Made by a program: the position numbers and the translations under genes. Of a stretch of 64,000 nucleotides of DNA, positions 10,116 through 21,763 are shown piece by piece (positions within the stretch are counted from its first letter, which is position 1; every line of letters starts with the position of its first letter). The stretch is from contig JAUJYZ010000403.1 in the NCBI GenBank assembly GCA_033675265.1, positions 124,001 through 188,000 on the forward strand. The letters are read 5' to 3'. Under the pieces are notes generated by a model, which saw only the letters and a program-made list of their open reading frames with translations, was not told the origin of the DNA and did not search any database. The DNA is from Actinostola sp. cb2023 (Eukaryota; Cnidaria; Anthozoa; Actiniaria; Actinostolidae).

Positions 10116-11452
10116 TCATTTATGGAGCTTTTCAAGGAATTGAATTAGTGTTGTTTGAAAAAAAGCAAAATATGGTTATTTTGTATTGTATTGACTACCA
10201 TAATGAAATAAAAAACATATTTTTACCAAATTCAACAATATTTTTTTTATTCATATTTATCAGAATTTTCAATATTTCAAAAAGAACTTTAAGTAATGAT
10301 TTTTTCTGTTTTTCATTGATAATGTAATCATATTTGGACACTTTTGGGATAGTGCAAAAATGCAAAAATAGACTGAGACTTGTTTTAGCTTAGTACTATG
10401 TTTTTAAAATTACACAGGTGATTAGCAAAACGCACGCTCTGATTGGTCAATAATTAGGTCTTATTAACCGAGCGGGATGTCTGTACAGGAAAATCTTGAC
10501 AGAGGTCGTGAAAGTACAGACCGAAAGTATAGCGCTCGCGCGCGCTCTGAAATCAATCGGAATTTCAAATTGTTTTATTTGAATTTGCAGTGACTATGTT
10601 ATAAAAGAATTATAAAATAACTATGATATAACGCGCGCTCTGATTGGCCAAATTAAAGGATGTGTATTCCGCGTGCACTATGAGAGCAAACAGCACACCT
10701 GCAGATATTAAATGTAAATTAGAATAATGTTACTCTTTTATGCTGTCACTACCTGCATGAAATATAACATACCTAAAAAACTATTCCCAAGGTTTGCTCA
10801 GTTTGCTGGGACGGAATTGAACACGACACGCTATGTGTTGGATAAAATATTTTGGCTATGTGCCTGGACACACAGCCGCTTTAATAATCATAAAATTAAT
10901 GATTAAACTTTACAATGAAAATAGAAATAATGGCCCTTCCCAGCAAAGGTGAGGGCAATAATCCGCTAACAAAAGGAAGTTATACAAATGAGGAGGCTAC
11001 AAAGAATCAATGTAAGGGAGGCGGTGGGTAACATTGGACAGTGTAGAAACCTGGTTTGTGCTGTATGGACGTTAGGACCAAAAGCACATGGTGTGCCAAT
11101 GCCTAGAGGGTTAACACTATATCCTAATTCACCACACCCCCTATTGATTATCTTTGATATGACGTAATCAATTCAGAATTAAACATTACCGGAAGAACAA
11201 CATAAAACCTTTATTGACTAGTCAATAATCCCTTTAAATGTCTCTGTGCAATTTTACTAAAACAATTATTTGCGAATTATTTTAATTGTTAAATATTAAA
11301 GTCATTTGTAATATGCATGTCTTACTGTACACCGGCCTGTCCACTTGTTTGTTTTGGAGGACCTTCTTAAAACCTGATACAGCAATTTTTTGTTCAAGCA
11401 CTAACTTTGAACAAGCTGATTGTTGTTTTGGGTGATCTAAACTGTAACTGCA
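10116..11452. other. dispersed-repeat rich, no gene
   Basis: 10420-10560 carries CGCACGCTCTGATTGGTCAA with GTCTGTACAGGAAAATCTTG, which looks like a dispersed non-coding repeat. 10625-10710 repeats the 5150-5260 family. No ORF of note. Confidence 0.55.
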
Positions 11453-11650
11453 TGTAATAGTCCGGCAGAATCGTGAATATTTTCATAAGAATTGTGGGTT
11501 TTATGATAAAAGCACCAAATTTTGTACAGAGTTAGTAAATAAGCTACCTATCAATATTGGATATGGACCCCATCGCCGTTCATATCCTAAGTTACGATAT
11601 TAGCCGTTAAGTTATGGTAGGTCTAATATCAGCATGGAAACGAGGCTGTA
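11453..11650 (+). repeat. candidate left inverted terminal repeat of the nested element
   Basis: GTAATAGTCCGGCAG, TTATGATAAAAGCACCAAAT and ATCAATATTGGATATGGACC, ending near CATGGAAACGAGGCTG, recur in reverse orientation at 25938-26120. The two copies flank the four-piece gene at 12.2-25.4 kb. Confidence 0.65.
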
Positions 11651-12266
11651 AAAAAGATCATCGTTATCCAGTGCAATTTTGAACAAGATAAGATCAAACA
11701 ATTAACCCTAAACACATAAATATAAAATGTGTTGATACAAGTACTTTCTTCAATATCATGTGATAGGTCACGTGACCTTAAATATATTGATTATGGCAAA
11801 TTAATATTCATATAGTTTGCTGTAAAAACGTGGCAGTTTTAAAGAGTGCAATATTTTAGCTACAATCTGCAAATTTGAATAATAACTTTAAGAAAATAAA
11901 ACAAAATTCAATTCACAAATTATCTTTTAATAAAACTTTAAAAAGTCTCCATTGGAAGTAGGTCTTTGGACTGAAAGGCCAGGTTACCTTTGCCATGCAC
12001 CTGTAATCCTTTCAGTTTTGGTATAATTATTAGTTTATATCTTCAACTTGTGCTGCTTTTTAACAACTTAAAATCATTATGGAGGTAAGACTATCATTCT
12101 CTTGATATATTTTTTAGCTTTTCTGTTTGATTTGTATGAAGTAATATTCATATTTTGTTATTTTGTATTGATTTTATTCAGTTGGATGAAACATGATAGT
12201 CGTTCTTTTAAAAGTATTACTTATTCTCGTTTCTCAAGGCATCACACGTGTCCCGCACTAGACATG
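11651..12266. other. 5' flank of the split repetitive gene
   Basis: Contains TATGGAG|GTAAGACT near 12084 and several pyrimidine tracts, so a short upstream exon is possible. None can be proved. AT-rich. Confidence 0.35.
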
Positions 12267-13105
12267 CAGGTGACTGCTTGTGCTCTTTATATCTTAATGC
12301 AGCGCGCTTACCTACACTACAAGGAAAACGTTCCTGCACATGAAGAAAGTCTCACCTTCAGTGTTTGGCAAGAGATGCAAGAGGTTGAACACCCACAATT
12401 CCATTAATGGTTGCTCACCTTACGATTTCAATTGACCATTCTTATTTTCTTAAGGTCATTACGCGAAGGTAACTTCCAGCTTTACAAAGAGGCTTGCACG
12501 TCACTTGCTCCATATGGTTTTTCTCTTTAAATCACCCGAATTACGCAAGATGGCTTCCGATCCATATCCGTGATATGGAAGGTCTCGAGAAGGTTGCCCC
12601 GTCAGTTGCCACAGAATTCAAGAAAGGTAATTTTGTGGTGCAGAAATCTCACCGTCAATTCTCTGCCATTCCGATCGATCAACCACATGAGCAGAACAAT
12701 AAAATCATCAAAGGGGACGGAGGAGCCATTGTCCTGACGAAAAATTCATCTCAATTGTTACGATGGATGGTTTCTGGTCCAGAAATATCCAGAGTTGTCC
12801 TCGAGTCCTCACAGGAAATTTTCACCCAATTTCCAAGAGGTCCGGAAACTCGTCACCACGAACAGGCAAGGTCGACTCAAGAGAGATTTCACAAGCAAGT
12901 GAAAGCTCTCTGTAGCACAATTGAAGAAATGGGAAACCCATTATTCCTAGAGCCCAGCAAGGTTTTGCTGGTGCTTGACTCTCGTGATATTGCTGATCCA
13001 GGCGTCACTCAAACTGTGAGAACTGTAGAGAAAATAGGGAAGCAGCAGTACGAAGAATTTGTGAAAGAGCGCCTTGACAAGCGTTCAACGCCTCTCATGC
13101 AGTGA
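12267..13105 (+). pseudogene. repetitive-gene piece 1 (N-terminal part)
   Basis: Reads VTACALYILMQRAYLHYKEN, then after a TAA at about 12404 continues as LTLRFQLTILIFLRSLREGN and FQLYKEACTSLAPYG. A frameshift at a T/C run near 12520 leads into FFSLNHPNYARWLPIHIRDM, IDQPHEQNNKIIKGDGGAIV and VLDSRDIADPGVTQTVRTVE. I recognise the architecture (NYARWLPxHxRDM, DQxHEQNN, KGDGGAxxL) from a high-copy family of uncharacterised genes in aquatic invertebrates. It ends within LDKRSTP at the insertion of the TIR transposon. Function unknown; the stop and shift show decay or error. Confidence 0.75.
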
Positions 13106-13301
13106 ACCGATTAATAATAATAATAATAAAGCCTGTATTTTACGAGGGTAGCACTAAATAGCTAATAAAGCTAATGAACTTGTGGCCCTCAAAGAAACTC
13201 AGGTATATTAAGGCCTGGGTCAAATCCTCAAAATTACCCCCAACGATGTTCGTGTCATGATATCGAGGCTCCTTATTTGCATATTGATTTTGAGTATAAA
13301 C

Positions 13302-13811
13302 ATGGCGGCCGATGCGAGAAGGGTTTTAGCAGATTATGTGGAATTTCCTCGCCAGTTTGGTGTGTTTCATGGATGGAATAATGTGAATTCGATGAGAAGG
13401 TGAGTTATAATATAATACATAGTTCATGTGGGGCTTTGATTCAGTAGATGTATGTTAATAAATCGTTCTTTTATCGCTCGGATGCATGCTTGTTTACATT
13501 ATTTTGTACACTCGCAAATAATTTGAAGGATGAATTCAACAGTTTTAAATCTTATTTTAATGTTATTAATTAATACGTTGGGTATATATACAACTTAATA
13601 TGATATAGATATGATTGTACTTGAATACATTTCAATTATATTTACATTGCATTTGCCGTGTTTAATAACGCAAAATATGAATTTACAGTGATGGGAATCT
13701 TTGTAAAATATCAAATGATTAACTATATACAGAGAGAGTACATTTGAGATCTACAGTCTGATTTTCCATTCCTTGAGTAGAGTTCCAACGTATTTTAATT
13801 TTTTCATATAA
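13302..13811 (+). CDS. possible two-exon small protein at the transposon's left end
   Basis: ATG at 13302 in AAACATGGCGG context opens 98 nt (MAADARRVLADYVEFPRQFG) to a strong AAG|GTGAGT donor at 13399. The next acceptor, TATATACAG at 13732, continues in phase to a TAA at 13811, for about 58 residues. Exon 2 lies antisense to the 3' end of the transposon's main gene, which makes it doubtful; exon 1 alone is convincing as a start exon. Function unknown. Confidence 0.35.
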
Positions 13812-16800
13812 CCAGAGGCCACATGGCTGTTTTTCAATTCAACCAGTGTAATCATTTTAAAGTCGTTGTTGATGTAGTGATCTGTTTCCCAGTCGTTTAG
13901 TTTTTTTTTCAGAATAGTTTTCTCAGCTAGAATTCTTGTTTGAATCACTGCCAATTTTTCATTGTAAATTTTCACAAGATCTACCCGGCGTGGGGTCTGT
14001 TTTAATGTGTGACGAGCCAAGTCAAATTGTCTAACTTCTTCAGTACATCCAAGGACAAATTCAACTGTTTTTCCTAGGCGGGTCTTTAGGACATTTAAAT
14101 TGTTTTCATGGATTTTGGAGGTTTCTGGAATTGTTTCTTGAGGAAGGGAGGTTGTTGGCGTGATATTGTTGAGCAAGGCTTGGCTTTCTGGTAAAGTGTT
14201 ATTGTGTACTTGTACAGTAGGTGTTGTACATGTAGCTGTTGGAATAGGGTCGTCTAACAGAGCTTCAGGACTTGCAAAGTCAAGTTGAACATCATCAATT
14301 TCGTCTACCAAATTTACATCTATTACTTGTTCATCATCATCTTCATCGCATTCAGTGTCATTCTCTATATGTATTTGCTGCTCAGTGTGGGTAGTGTGGG
14401 TAGAGGGAGGTTCTGCTTGATCAAGAGTTGAAGGGAAAAGGTCATTAATGTCTGTTACATTACTGCCATGTTGCCTTTGACAATTGGTTAGAAATCTTTC
14501 AACTTTGCCATTTGCAGAATTTGTGAGGTAGATATATTGTGCAGGGAGCTTGACTTGTGACTCAATGCACTTGTCCCAACAACAGGACAGATATTTTTCT
14601 TCTTTTTTAAGATTACTTGATCTGAAGTGATGTAATACTGGGCCCTGATCCCTTGTGTTTGGCTCTGTAACAGAATCAAAGAACTCTATCGTTTCCCCAT
14701 CACTTTTTCCACCAAACTCCTTCTCCGGGCAAAAGGAAATCGCTAATTCTTTCTAAATGGGCCTGATACCATTTGGAATACTTAGGGCTCTCTAAGATAT
14801 ACATAGGAAATACTGAATTAGGGAACTTGGGCGTAGCAGCTGAAAGCTTGGACACATCATTGGACTGCCTTGATGTTGTTGAAGAGTCGTCAAAGTTGCC
14901 AATTTTTTCTTCGGCTTGCATTCTGATGAATATATTTCCAATGATGTGTCCTGGTCTGTTACATGATGTTATTTGTGTAATGCTTTTTATTGTACTAAAC
15001 ATTCTTTCTTCGTCTTCAGCATTTGTAGATGGCCCTGAAATAAGACGAAGCTGAAGTGGTGCATGAGAGACAAGATTGTGTAAGTACTTCCCATAGAGTT
15101 TTCTAGAATTTAACGTGATTGGAGAGGAACCAAACTGAATATTACACATTACAAAATGAAGAAAGCTAACATTATGGTAGCGGAGAATGAGTCGAGGGCA
15201 TCGCTTGATATCATTAGAGTAGAGGATAGCTTGCATTTCTGATAGAGTGTCTAGAAGAGATTGTAGTGTTTCTGAAACATGGCCTCTTAGTTGGTTTGAA
15301 AATATAACAAGGGCAGCTCTGTGATCTGTTGCTCTTTTGACTTCTTTGTCACCAAGAGTAAGCTGGAGAATCTCATTAAACTTATTTTTTTGTTCTTTTG
15401 TAAGATGGCTTGGTATTTCTTCTAGGATATTGCCAATATGATTAGAAATATCATGCATTGGCTCACATGGGAGAGCTTCATATGATGCAATGTTTAGATT
15501 GGCCATTTTCTCTGTGGGATTAAGGAAGAGTAATGCAGGGACCCTCTGTACACCCTTTAGCTCACTTTTAAGCTCTTTTTCGTAGTCTGCTTTGTTGTTG
15601 GTTTCATTGAAGAGAAGTTTTCTTGCTCTCAATTCTGCTTGTATGTCCTTTTTCTTGAGATGCTCAAATGGTTTTGGCATGTGTTTCTTAGACCCTGATC
15701 TTCCTTGAGGCCCATTTAATACAAGATTTTGTCGGTCAGATAGGGATACATGTTTACATCTAAAGAAGTGATCCAGATCATCACTTAAGATAGCATGCAT
15801 CCCACATGCTGAACAGAAATAGTGACCACCCTTCTGTTGTCCAACTTCAAAAGCAACAGCAGGGCCATCACCTTTAAAGAATCGCATGGTATCAGTTATT
15901 GTAATTCCAGGGCTGATTTCTATGCTGTTATGTAGATCTTGTAAACATTCACACCTGGTCTCACAATATGCCAACTGTTCAACATCTGTACTCCTACATC
16001 TACCAACAATGTAGATTTCAGGCCTCTCTACCTCTGCCTGGACATCAATAGTGAAGCCAGTTAATCTGTGGTACTCATCCGGGGTTAAGTATAGGGCAGG
16101 GTCATACACAGCAGACACCATAAACACCAGATGGCCATGGTTTGCCACTGTTGAGTGATCATGCCAAACAAGTAAATTTCGTGACCTTTCAAATGCCTTT
16201 AACTTCTTACGCATTAATGTGAGGCCCTCCTCATCTTCAAATTCTCCTAGCTCTTCAAGCCTTTGTGCAACTTGAATTCTTTGCATTTCATCATAATAGT
16301 TATCTTCATGTTGTCTCATGTAATTCCTATGTTTTTCTATCATCCGTTTCCTGATTTCTTCAAGAGGTTGCTTTCTTCCCTCAACAACAAATTCTGTCTT
16401 AACAATGTTTCCCTTCTTCTTTATCTATAACCAGCTTTTCATATTTTCTGGGAACAACCAGCTCACCAACCGTGTATTCACCCCTCTGTATTTTCAACTT
16501 GAGCATATCATTAAGGATGTTTTTTGTTGGTTTGTGGAACTGGTATAGATATCTCACCTAAAAAAATATATGAGAAATTATTTTTATTACAGTATGTTTA
16601 TTTAGTTAGCACTTTTTCATGGATATATTGTATACACTCTAGCTACTATCTCATTGTACATAATTAATCACTAATTTATTTTGTAAACATTTAAGCATAA
16701 ATTATTACTGAATTTTAATTTTAAACATACCTCCCATTCCACGCAGTTTTTTCCTTCTGATTCTTTTCCCTTCCTTTCCGGGACGTTTGTAAAAGCGGTG

Positions 16801-18336
16801 GAAATTAAGTCCCTCGTTGACCACAAATTCTTGAGCAATTTGGCCTCCATTCTTGGCAATCTGTCCAGCTTTGTTTGTTATTTTGTACTTTTTTGCCAAA
16901 GCACTCCAATTAACCTTCATTCCATCTTCATATCCTTCTACTTCCTCTCTAAGTCCTATTTTGTCCCAATTCATGTTTCCAAAAGCTCCAGCATGATTCC
17001 TTTTATTGTTAGTTGAGGCTCTGTCTTTTGCTGATTGCTTTGTTTCAAAGCCAGAAGCAATTCTGTCTCGTTGTCTTGCTGAAAAAGACTGTCTAGATCC
17101 TAAGCATCTGTGTAGAATAATGTATAAAATTACATTGAGTTCACTACTGGTCACAAATAGCAGGGGGTTAGCTGGGGCTTCATATTAGTATATATAGAAA
17201 TTTAATTATATTAGTAATTGAATAATAATACTAATAATACTCTAATTAGTATTTATAGGAATTATTTATATAGCATTTAGAATTTTATATACATAGTTTT
17301 AGTTTTAGTTTCATTGCTTTGTACACGACCCCACAAGCTTTTCAGCTTTAATTTTAATTGTGTATAAATAAAGTTATTGTATTGTATTGTATGAACAATA
17401 GAACATTCTGTACTTAGCTTGCCCATGTGTGTGACTCTTATCATTTAGGAGCTCAAACCATAATAAAGGTCCTCCACCCCCACCCCCTGTTAAAGTTTTG
17501 ATCACCTTTTTATTATTTTCCTCAAGTTATATTCTACTGTACTAATTTATAAATGTATATATGTAGCATAAAAATAGTATATGGATTCATACCTTTCTAC
17601 AGATGATTTTATCCATTCAGTCTCTATATTTTCTTTATTTTTTCTCAGAATATCTCTGCGTGCTGTCTTTTTTTCATTTTTGCTTTCTCTTATTTGTAGA
17701 TTTGTCTCTGTGACTCCAGCCAGTGCTTCACCAAAGGATACTCCACATATGGTTTGAAAAGCTGGATCAATCTTATTGTAAAGCTCTTTGACAGTCTGTC
17801 TGATCGCAGTTTTATTGGGGGCTTGTAATACTTGACTGGCGGCTAATTTTGAACTGTCATTTGCTACTGTGAAAGGATTGTCTTTAGATCGTTTCTTAAG
17901 AAGTGGTGACCTCACTGGAAAAAGTGATTGCACTTTAGAATAACTTTGATGGCATCCCTTGCAATCAAATAGAGTGTGCTCTCTTCTCTTGGCATTTGAT
18001 AAATTAGCCCAATTTTGAGCAGAAAATTTATCAAAATACTCCTTCATCTCCAAGCTTTTCCTTCCACATTTACTCCATTTGATAACATGCATGTGAAGTG
18101 CTGGATGCTTCTTGTTGAATTCGCTTAAGGGCAATTTGCAATTTGAAGCTTTCATTGTCCACTGGGGAATGGAACATTTCTTGAAATATGCTATACCGGT
18201 ACTGCATCAATCGAGCGCCAAACTTCGCATTGCTTTCATTACCATCTTTCTTTAGAAGTTTGGATTGTCTTCCAGCGTGAATAGCTCCCATTTTGCCAAA
18301 CCCACAGGTCTTAGGATCGAGGAAAGTTCGATACAT
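13751..18336 (-). CDS. large multi-exon protein of the TIR transposon (putative transposase)
   Basis: Exons: 17593-18336 (needs a small shift or intron near 18160), 16731-17107, and 13751-16557. The 17593/17107 junction is clean (ACAG acceptor, GTATGA donor, phase 2). The protein begins MYRTFLDPKTCGFGKMGAIH. It carries VNWSALAKKYKITNKAGQIA, an HYFCSACGMH..DHFFRCKH zinc-knuckle-like stretch, KPFEHLKKKDIQAELRARKL, a YEALPCEPMHDISNHIGNIL block, and NAEDEERMFSTIKSIT..NR. An acidic, Ser/Thr-rich C-terminus ends in a basic coiled-coil-like tail (EWKIRL). Three one-base shifts sit in homopolymers at about 16520-16525, 16408-16425 and 14704-14708. Each side continues as good protein. I recall similar uncharacterised proteins from cnidarians and sponges; the superfamily is not recognised. 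Confidence 0.7.
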
Positions 18337-18640
18337 TGTAATAAATGGTTATATTAACAGAGTCATCAAACGATTGCTTGCAGTTCGATCTAATAAAGCT
18401 TGAATATTGCGCCAAAATGTGAAATATGATAATACTGTGTTATTTGTAAAGGATCGAATGTCAGTCTTTATTCAGTAGGAAATTGTACGAAGACAGAATA
18501 CTGAATAATAATTGATTCGAACAATAAAAATGCCACAACTCAAGAGAAATGTAGAATATATTCCACTCTCTTTATTAATTATAAACACTAAATACAGCGT
18601 ATGACTAACATGTCTAATGTAATAGTATACTCAAACCATA

Positions 18641-18721
18641 TTATCCAAAGATTCTTGAAGATTTGATGTAGAAAACAGAATGTAAGTCTTCGATTCTCTC
18701 TTCTTCAACTTCGTCCGCCAT
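18641..18721 (-). CDS. possible first exon of the transposon gene
   Basis: The minus strand has AAAGATGGCGGACG, a good start context, opening MADEVEEERIEDLHSVFYIK before a TAA 27 codons on. A donor is not obvious before the stop. It could instead be an upstream ORF. Confidence 0.3.
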   Translation of the reverse strand: MADEVEEERIEDLHSVFYIKSSRIFG

Positions 18722-18768
18722 CTTTGCTGTTTAATATGCTTTGCCTTCTGATTGGTTAAAGTGTGTGG

Positions 18769-18780
18769 CATTTTATATAG
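18769..18780 (-). promoter_or_regulatory. TATA box of the transposon gene
   Basis: The minus strand reads ACTATATAAAATGCC, 50-60 nt upstream of the ATG at 18721. A CCAAT motif lies between them. Confidence 0.5.
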
Positions 18781-19496
18781 TATCCGCTGTACTTATTGAA
18801 TATTGCAGGCTCGTTTGTAATGGCGCTCATAATAATAAAGAATGAGTGTGGCGCCAAAGATCGTTTATGGAGAATAGGATATATAACAAAATAAGGAGTA
18901 TAAATAACTGTTTAACCACCTTTAATGTTCCTGCATAACAGAAGTAACTAGAAACGTGGACATTTGTGCTCAAATATATCTTAAATTATCAACGAAACGG
19001 TAAAAATCGCTAAAAATCGTATATTTGTCCTCCTCGACCTTCAAGTAAGTCCTAAATTCAGAGTTTCTAGTTGGATATGAACTGATATTGGTTATTTCCA
19101 AAGAAATACTCCTAAAACTAGAGTAATATAATTCATTAGACATCTCTCCCGCGGCTTCAAAGTTTATTACAATTTTAGCGCCAATTTTTTTACACAGACA
19201 TAAATTACGGAAAACCAAAATTATACCTCAAATTATGATCTTTAGTCTCTGACAAAACTTGCCTCGAGGTTTGGTCCACGAATAACGTTTATCTGATTTA
19301 CTATGAATTTTTATTTTTATTTTTGGGGAATTTTTTTACTTGACCCAGGCCTTTTTATTTTTGGAAACAAAACAAAATCCAATGATAATTTCACTCAAAG
19401 ATGATTGTTCCCTCTTTTCCCGTCTTTTCCCAAGTCTGGGCTATCAAAGATTTACGTGACTTTGACCAACTTGACCCAGGCCTTAATATACCTGAG

Positions 19497-20748
19497 AACA
19501 AGTCAGTAACACTCTTCAGCACTTATTCACAAAAGAAACAAAACAAATCCAATGACAAAATGAAGATAATTTCACTCAAAGATGATTGTTCCCTCTTTTC
19601 CCGTCTTTACATTTCATATCAAGTTCGGGATGGCAACTTGGATGAATTTTTGCCCATTAGAACCAGGGGTGTCCGCCATCTTTATCCCATTTTGGGAAAC
19701 TCAGGTCAGGTACAAAATCAGATCTGTTGTCATGCTTAGAAAATGTGACGGAATCACAAGCAGAAATGCCACCTGTTCAAGTTTCAATGTTTGACGGAGC
19801 GGCTTTGGTTAACATGATAAAGCCAGGAGCTTCAAAAACATTTGCAAATTACAGCGATGATGTATTTCTTACCTACGTAAAAGGCCAGCTTCGTAGTGTA
19901 CAAAGAATAGATGTTGTGTGGGACATGTACCTCCCAAACAGCCTAAAAGCCACTACTCGATAAAAGAGAGGAAGCGGAGTGCGCAGACGTGTCAAGCCTG
20001 ACACAATAATTCCTGGAAATTGGACAGAATTCTTACGAAATGATGACAACAAAGACGAACTGTTTAACTTCCTTGCTGAAGAGTTGATGACAATTGCTCC
20101 TGAATATGCAGAAATTATCTCGACGAAAGGTGAGGTAGTGCTCTGCAACAAGTCCCGAGAAGACATCAGTCAAGTCTTTCCCCATGCAAACAAGAGGAAG
20201 CTGACACGAGGCTCAACTGCACGCTGCCGATGATGCTAAGTGTGGATTCACAAAGGCGATGATTCGTACAGTGGACACTGACGTTGTTGTTATAGCAATT
20301 TCATTTTTTGCACAACTTCGGCTGTCAGAACTTTGGATATCATTTGGTGTCGGTAAATATCTACGATATTTGCCAATCCATCGTATATCAAGAGAGATTG
20401 GTCAAGATAAGTCGAAGGCGTTGCTTGCATTTCATGCATTTACTGGCTGTGACCAAACATCTACATTTGCAAGTAAAGGCAAGAAAACAGCCTGGGACGT
20501 TTGGAGTACACTCAACGAGTTAACACCTATGTTTAAAGACTTAGGCAATTGTCCAACATTGTCTACTGTGAACGATTCCATGGCCATGCTTGAACGCTAT
20601 GTCATTCTTATGTACGACCGTGCTAGTACATCCTCAAGCGTAAATGAAGCACGCAAAGTTCTCTTTACACGGAAAGGAAGACTGATCGACAATATACCAC
20701 CTCCTGCTGATGCATTACTCCAGCATACAAAAAGAGCTGCCTATCATG
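19497..20748 (+). pseudogene. repetitive-gene piece 2 (DTDVVV domain)
   Basis: Continues piece 1: ENKSVTLFSTYSQKKQNKSN, DDCSLFSRLYISYQVRDGNL, then after a shift LENVTESQAEMPPVQVSMFD, GAALVNMIKPGASKTFANYS and VQRIDVVWDMYLPNSLK. An in-frame TAA at about 19961 precedes GVRRRVKPDTIIPGNWTEFL. Shifts near 20190 and 20250 precede MIRTVDTDVVVIAISFFAQL, LWISFGVGKYLRYLPIHRIS, LLAFHAFTGCDQTSTFASKG and ERYVILMYDRASTSSSVNEA. The V-D-T-D-V-V-V strand and F-H-A-F-T-G-C-D motif suggest a PIN/FEN-like acidic nuclease core, but that is inference. Broken by stops and shifts. Confidence 0.75.
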
Positions 20749-21414
20749 TTAAGGCTTGACCAGATTCATTATATTAGACCCCCCGCGTGGATTTCAGGTT
20801 TTCTATTATAAGTCAGGAAGTATGTATCGCTTTTTGATAAAAACTTTTGGGTGAAACAAAATGTATGTCCTTCATAAATTAGTATGCATAATTACACGAT
20901 CACGTGATCAATGACGTCACAATAAAGGAAAAAATGACCAAAAAAAAAACGCGCCGCTCATAATTAGCTAGAAGCTGAAACTAAATATGGGTAATTGGTT
21001 GCCATAGGATGCGAATAAAGCCCACGTTTCGATTGGATGGTTTCAATGAGTGGTTAAGGCTATATTAAGATGGGTTTGTAGTCAAGTGACCTGTTTTAGG
21101 CAATATCGCCTTACCAATAAAAATATGTCAACCAAATGAGACGGATTATTGTTAGAGACAATGATACAAATACATTAAATGTGATAAATATTATACGCCA
21201 TTGAAACTCGTCAGCGCATTTCCAGAAAACCATTTTTGGCCATAATCTACAAAATCTGATCACGTGACATGACAATCCCAAAATACACAGTTGAATATTC
21301 TTCCTTTTACTGAACTCTACTGATGGACCGAATTTGAAGAAATTCTACCAAGGTTTCAGCGAGAAAAGCTAAAAAATGAATTTGACTAATATTTGGCCAA
21401 ATGCCAAGCCTTAA
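20749..21414. mobile_element. 666-bp MITE with TTAAGGCTTG ends, CATG duplication
   Basis: TTAAGGCTTG at 20749 and CAAGCCTTAA ending at 21414 are inverted. CATG flanks both sides (20745-20748 and 21415-21418). Host coding sequence resumes immediately afterwards in piece 3. The interior is non-coding and holds ATCACGTGATC-type palindromes. Confidence 0.8.
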
Positions 21415-21520
21415 CATGCTTGAGGGGGACGGCCTTGATTCCTTCTAGTGAAGTTCCTTGTCCAAGCGAATGGGGATGGGCGAGAAGTAACAAAGATTCA
21501 TCATGGGAACCGCTATGGAA
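21415..21520 (+). pseudogene. repetitive-gene piece 3
   Basis: Reads LIPSSEVPCPSEWGWARSNK and DSSWEPLWNI, the expected continuation after the AAYHV end of piece 2. It is cut off at 21520 by the 3' tail of the LINE. Confidence 0.7.
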
Positions 21521-21763
21521 TATCAATCAATCAATCAATCAATTTATTTATTCCATTTCAATTAAAATATAATAATTACAAATGATTATTAAAAGGAAAA
21601 GGAAGACTAAACAAACCCAAAAGGGCTTTTACAAGTAGTCTCCCTTTTTAAATTAAAATATCACTAATAAATATAAAACGTATCAGGGATCAGTGTTTGT
21701 AAATAGGTATGGCATATATACAAATTTTGTAAATTGATAATATTTTAATTAACATTTCATATA

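Larger units (their letters stand above)
13198..19496 (-). mobile_element. 6.3-kb DNA transposon with 26-bp inverted termini
   Basis: CTCAGGTATATTAAGGCCTG (then GGTCAA) at 13198-13223 is exactly inverted at 19471-19496. The interior holds a large minus-strand gene and its promoter. Both sides belong to one split plus-strand gene (pieces 1 and 2), so this is an insertion. The 88 bp between piece 1 and the left terminus, beginning TTAATAATAATAATAATAAA, may be a further small insert. A second copy of CTTGACCCAGGCC at about 19332 and a duplicate of host sequence at 19361-19428 show that the right end has been rearranged. No clear target duplication. Confidence 0.8.

Noticed and set aside
14773..15054. 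Plus-strand ORF inside the transposon gene
   Set aside because: Antisense shadow of the conserved minus-strand coding sequence.
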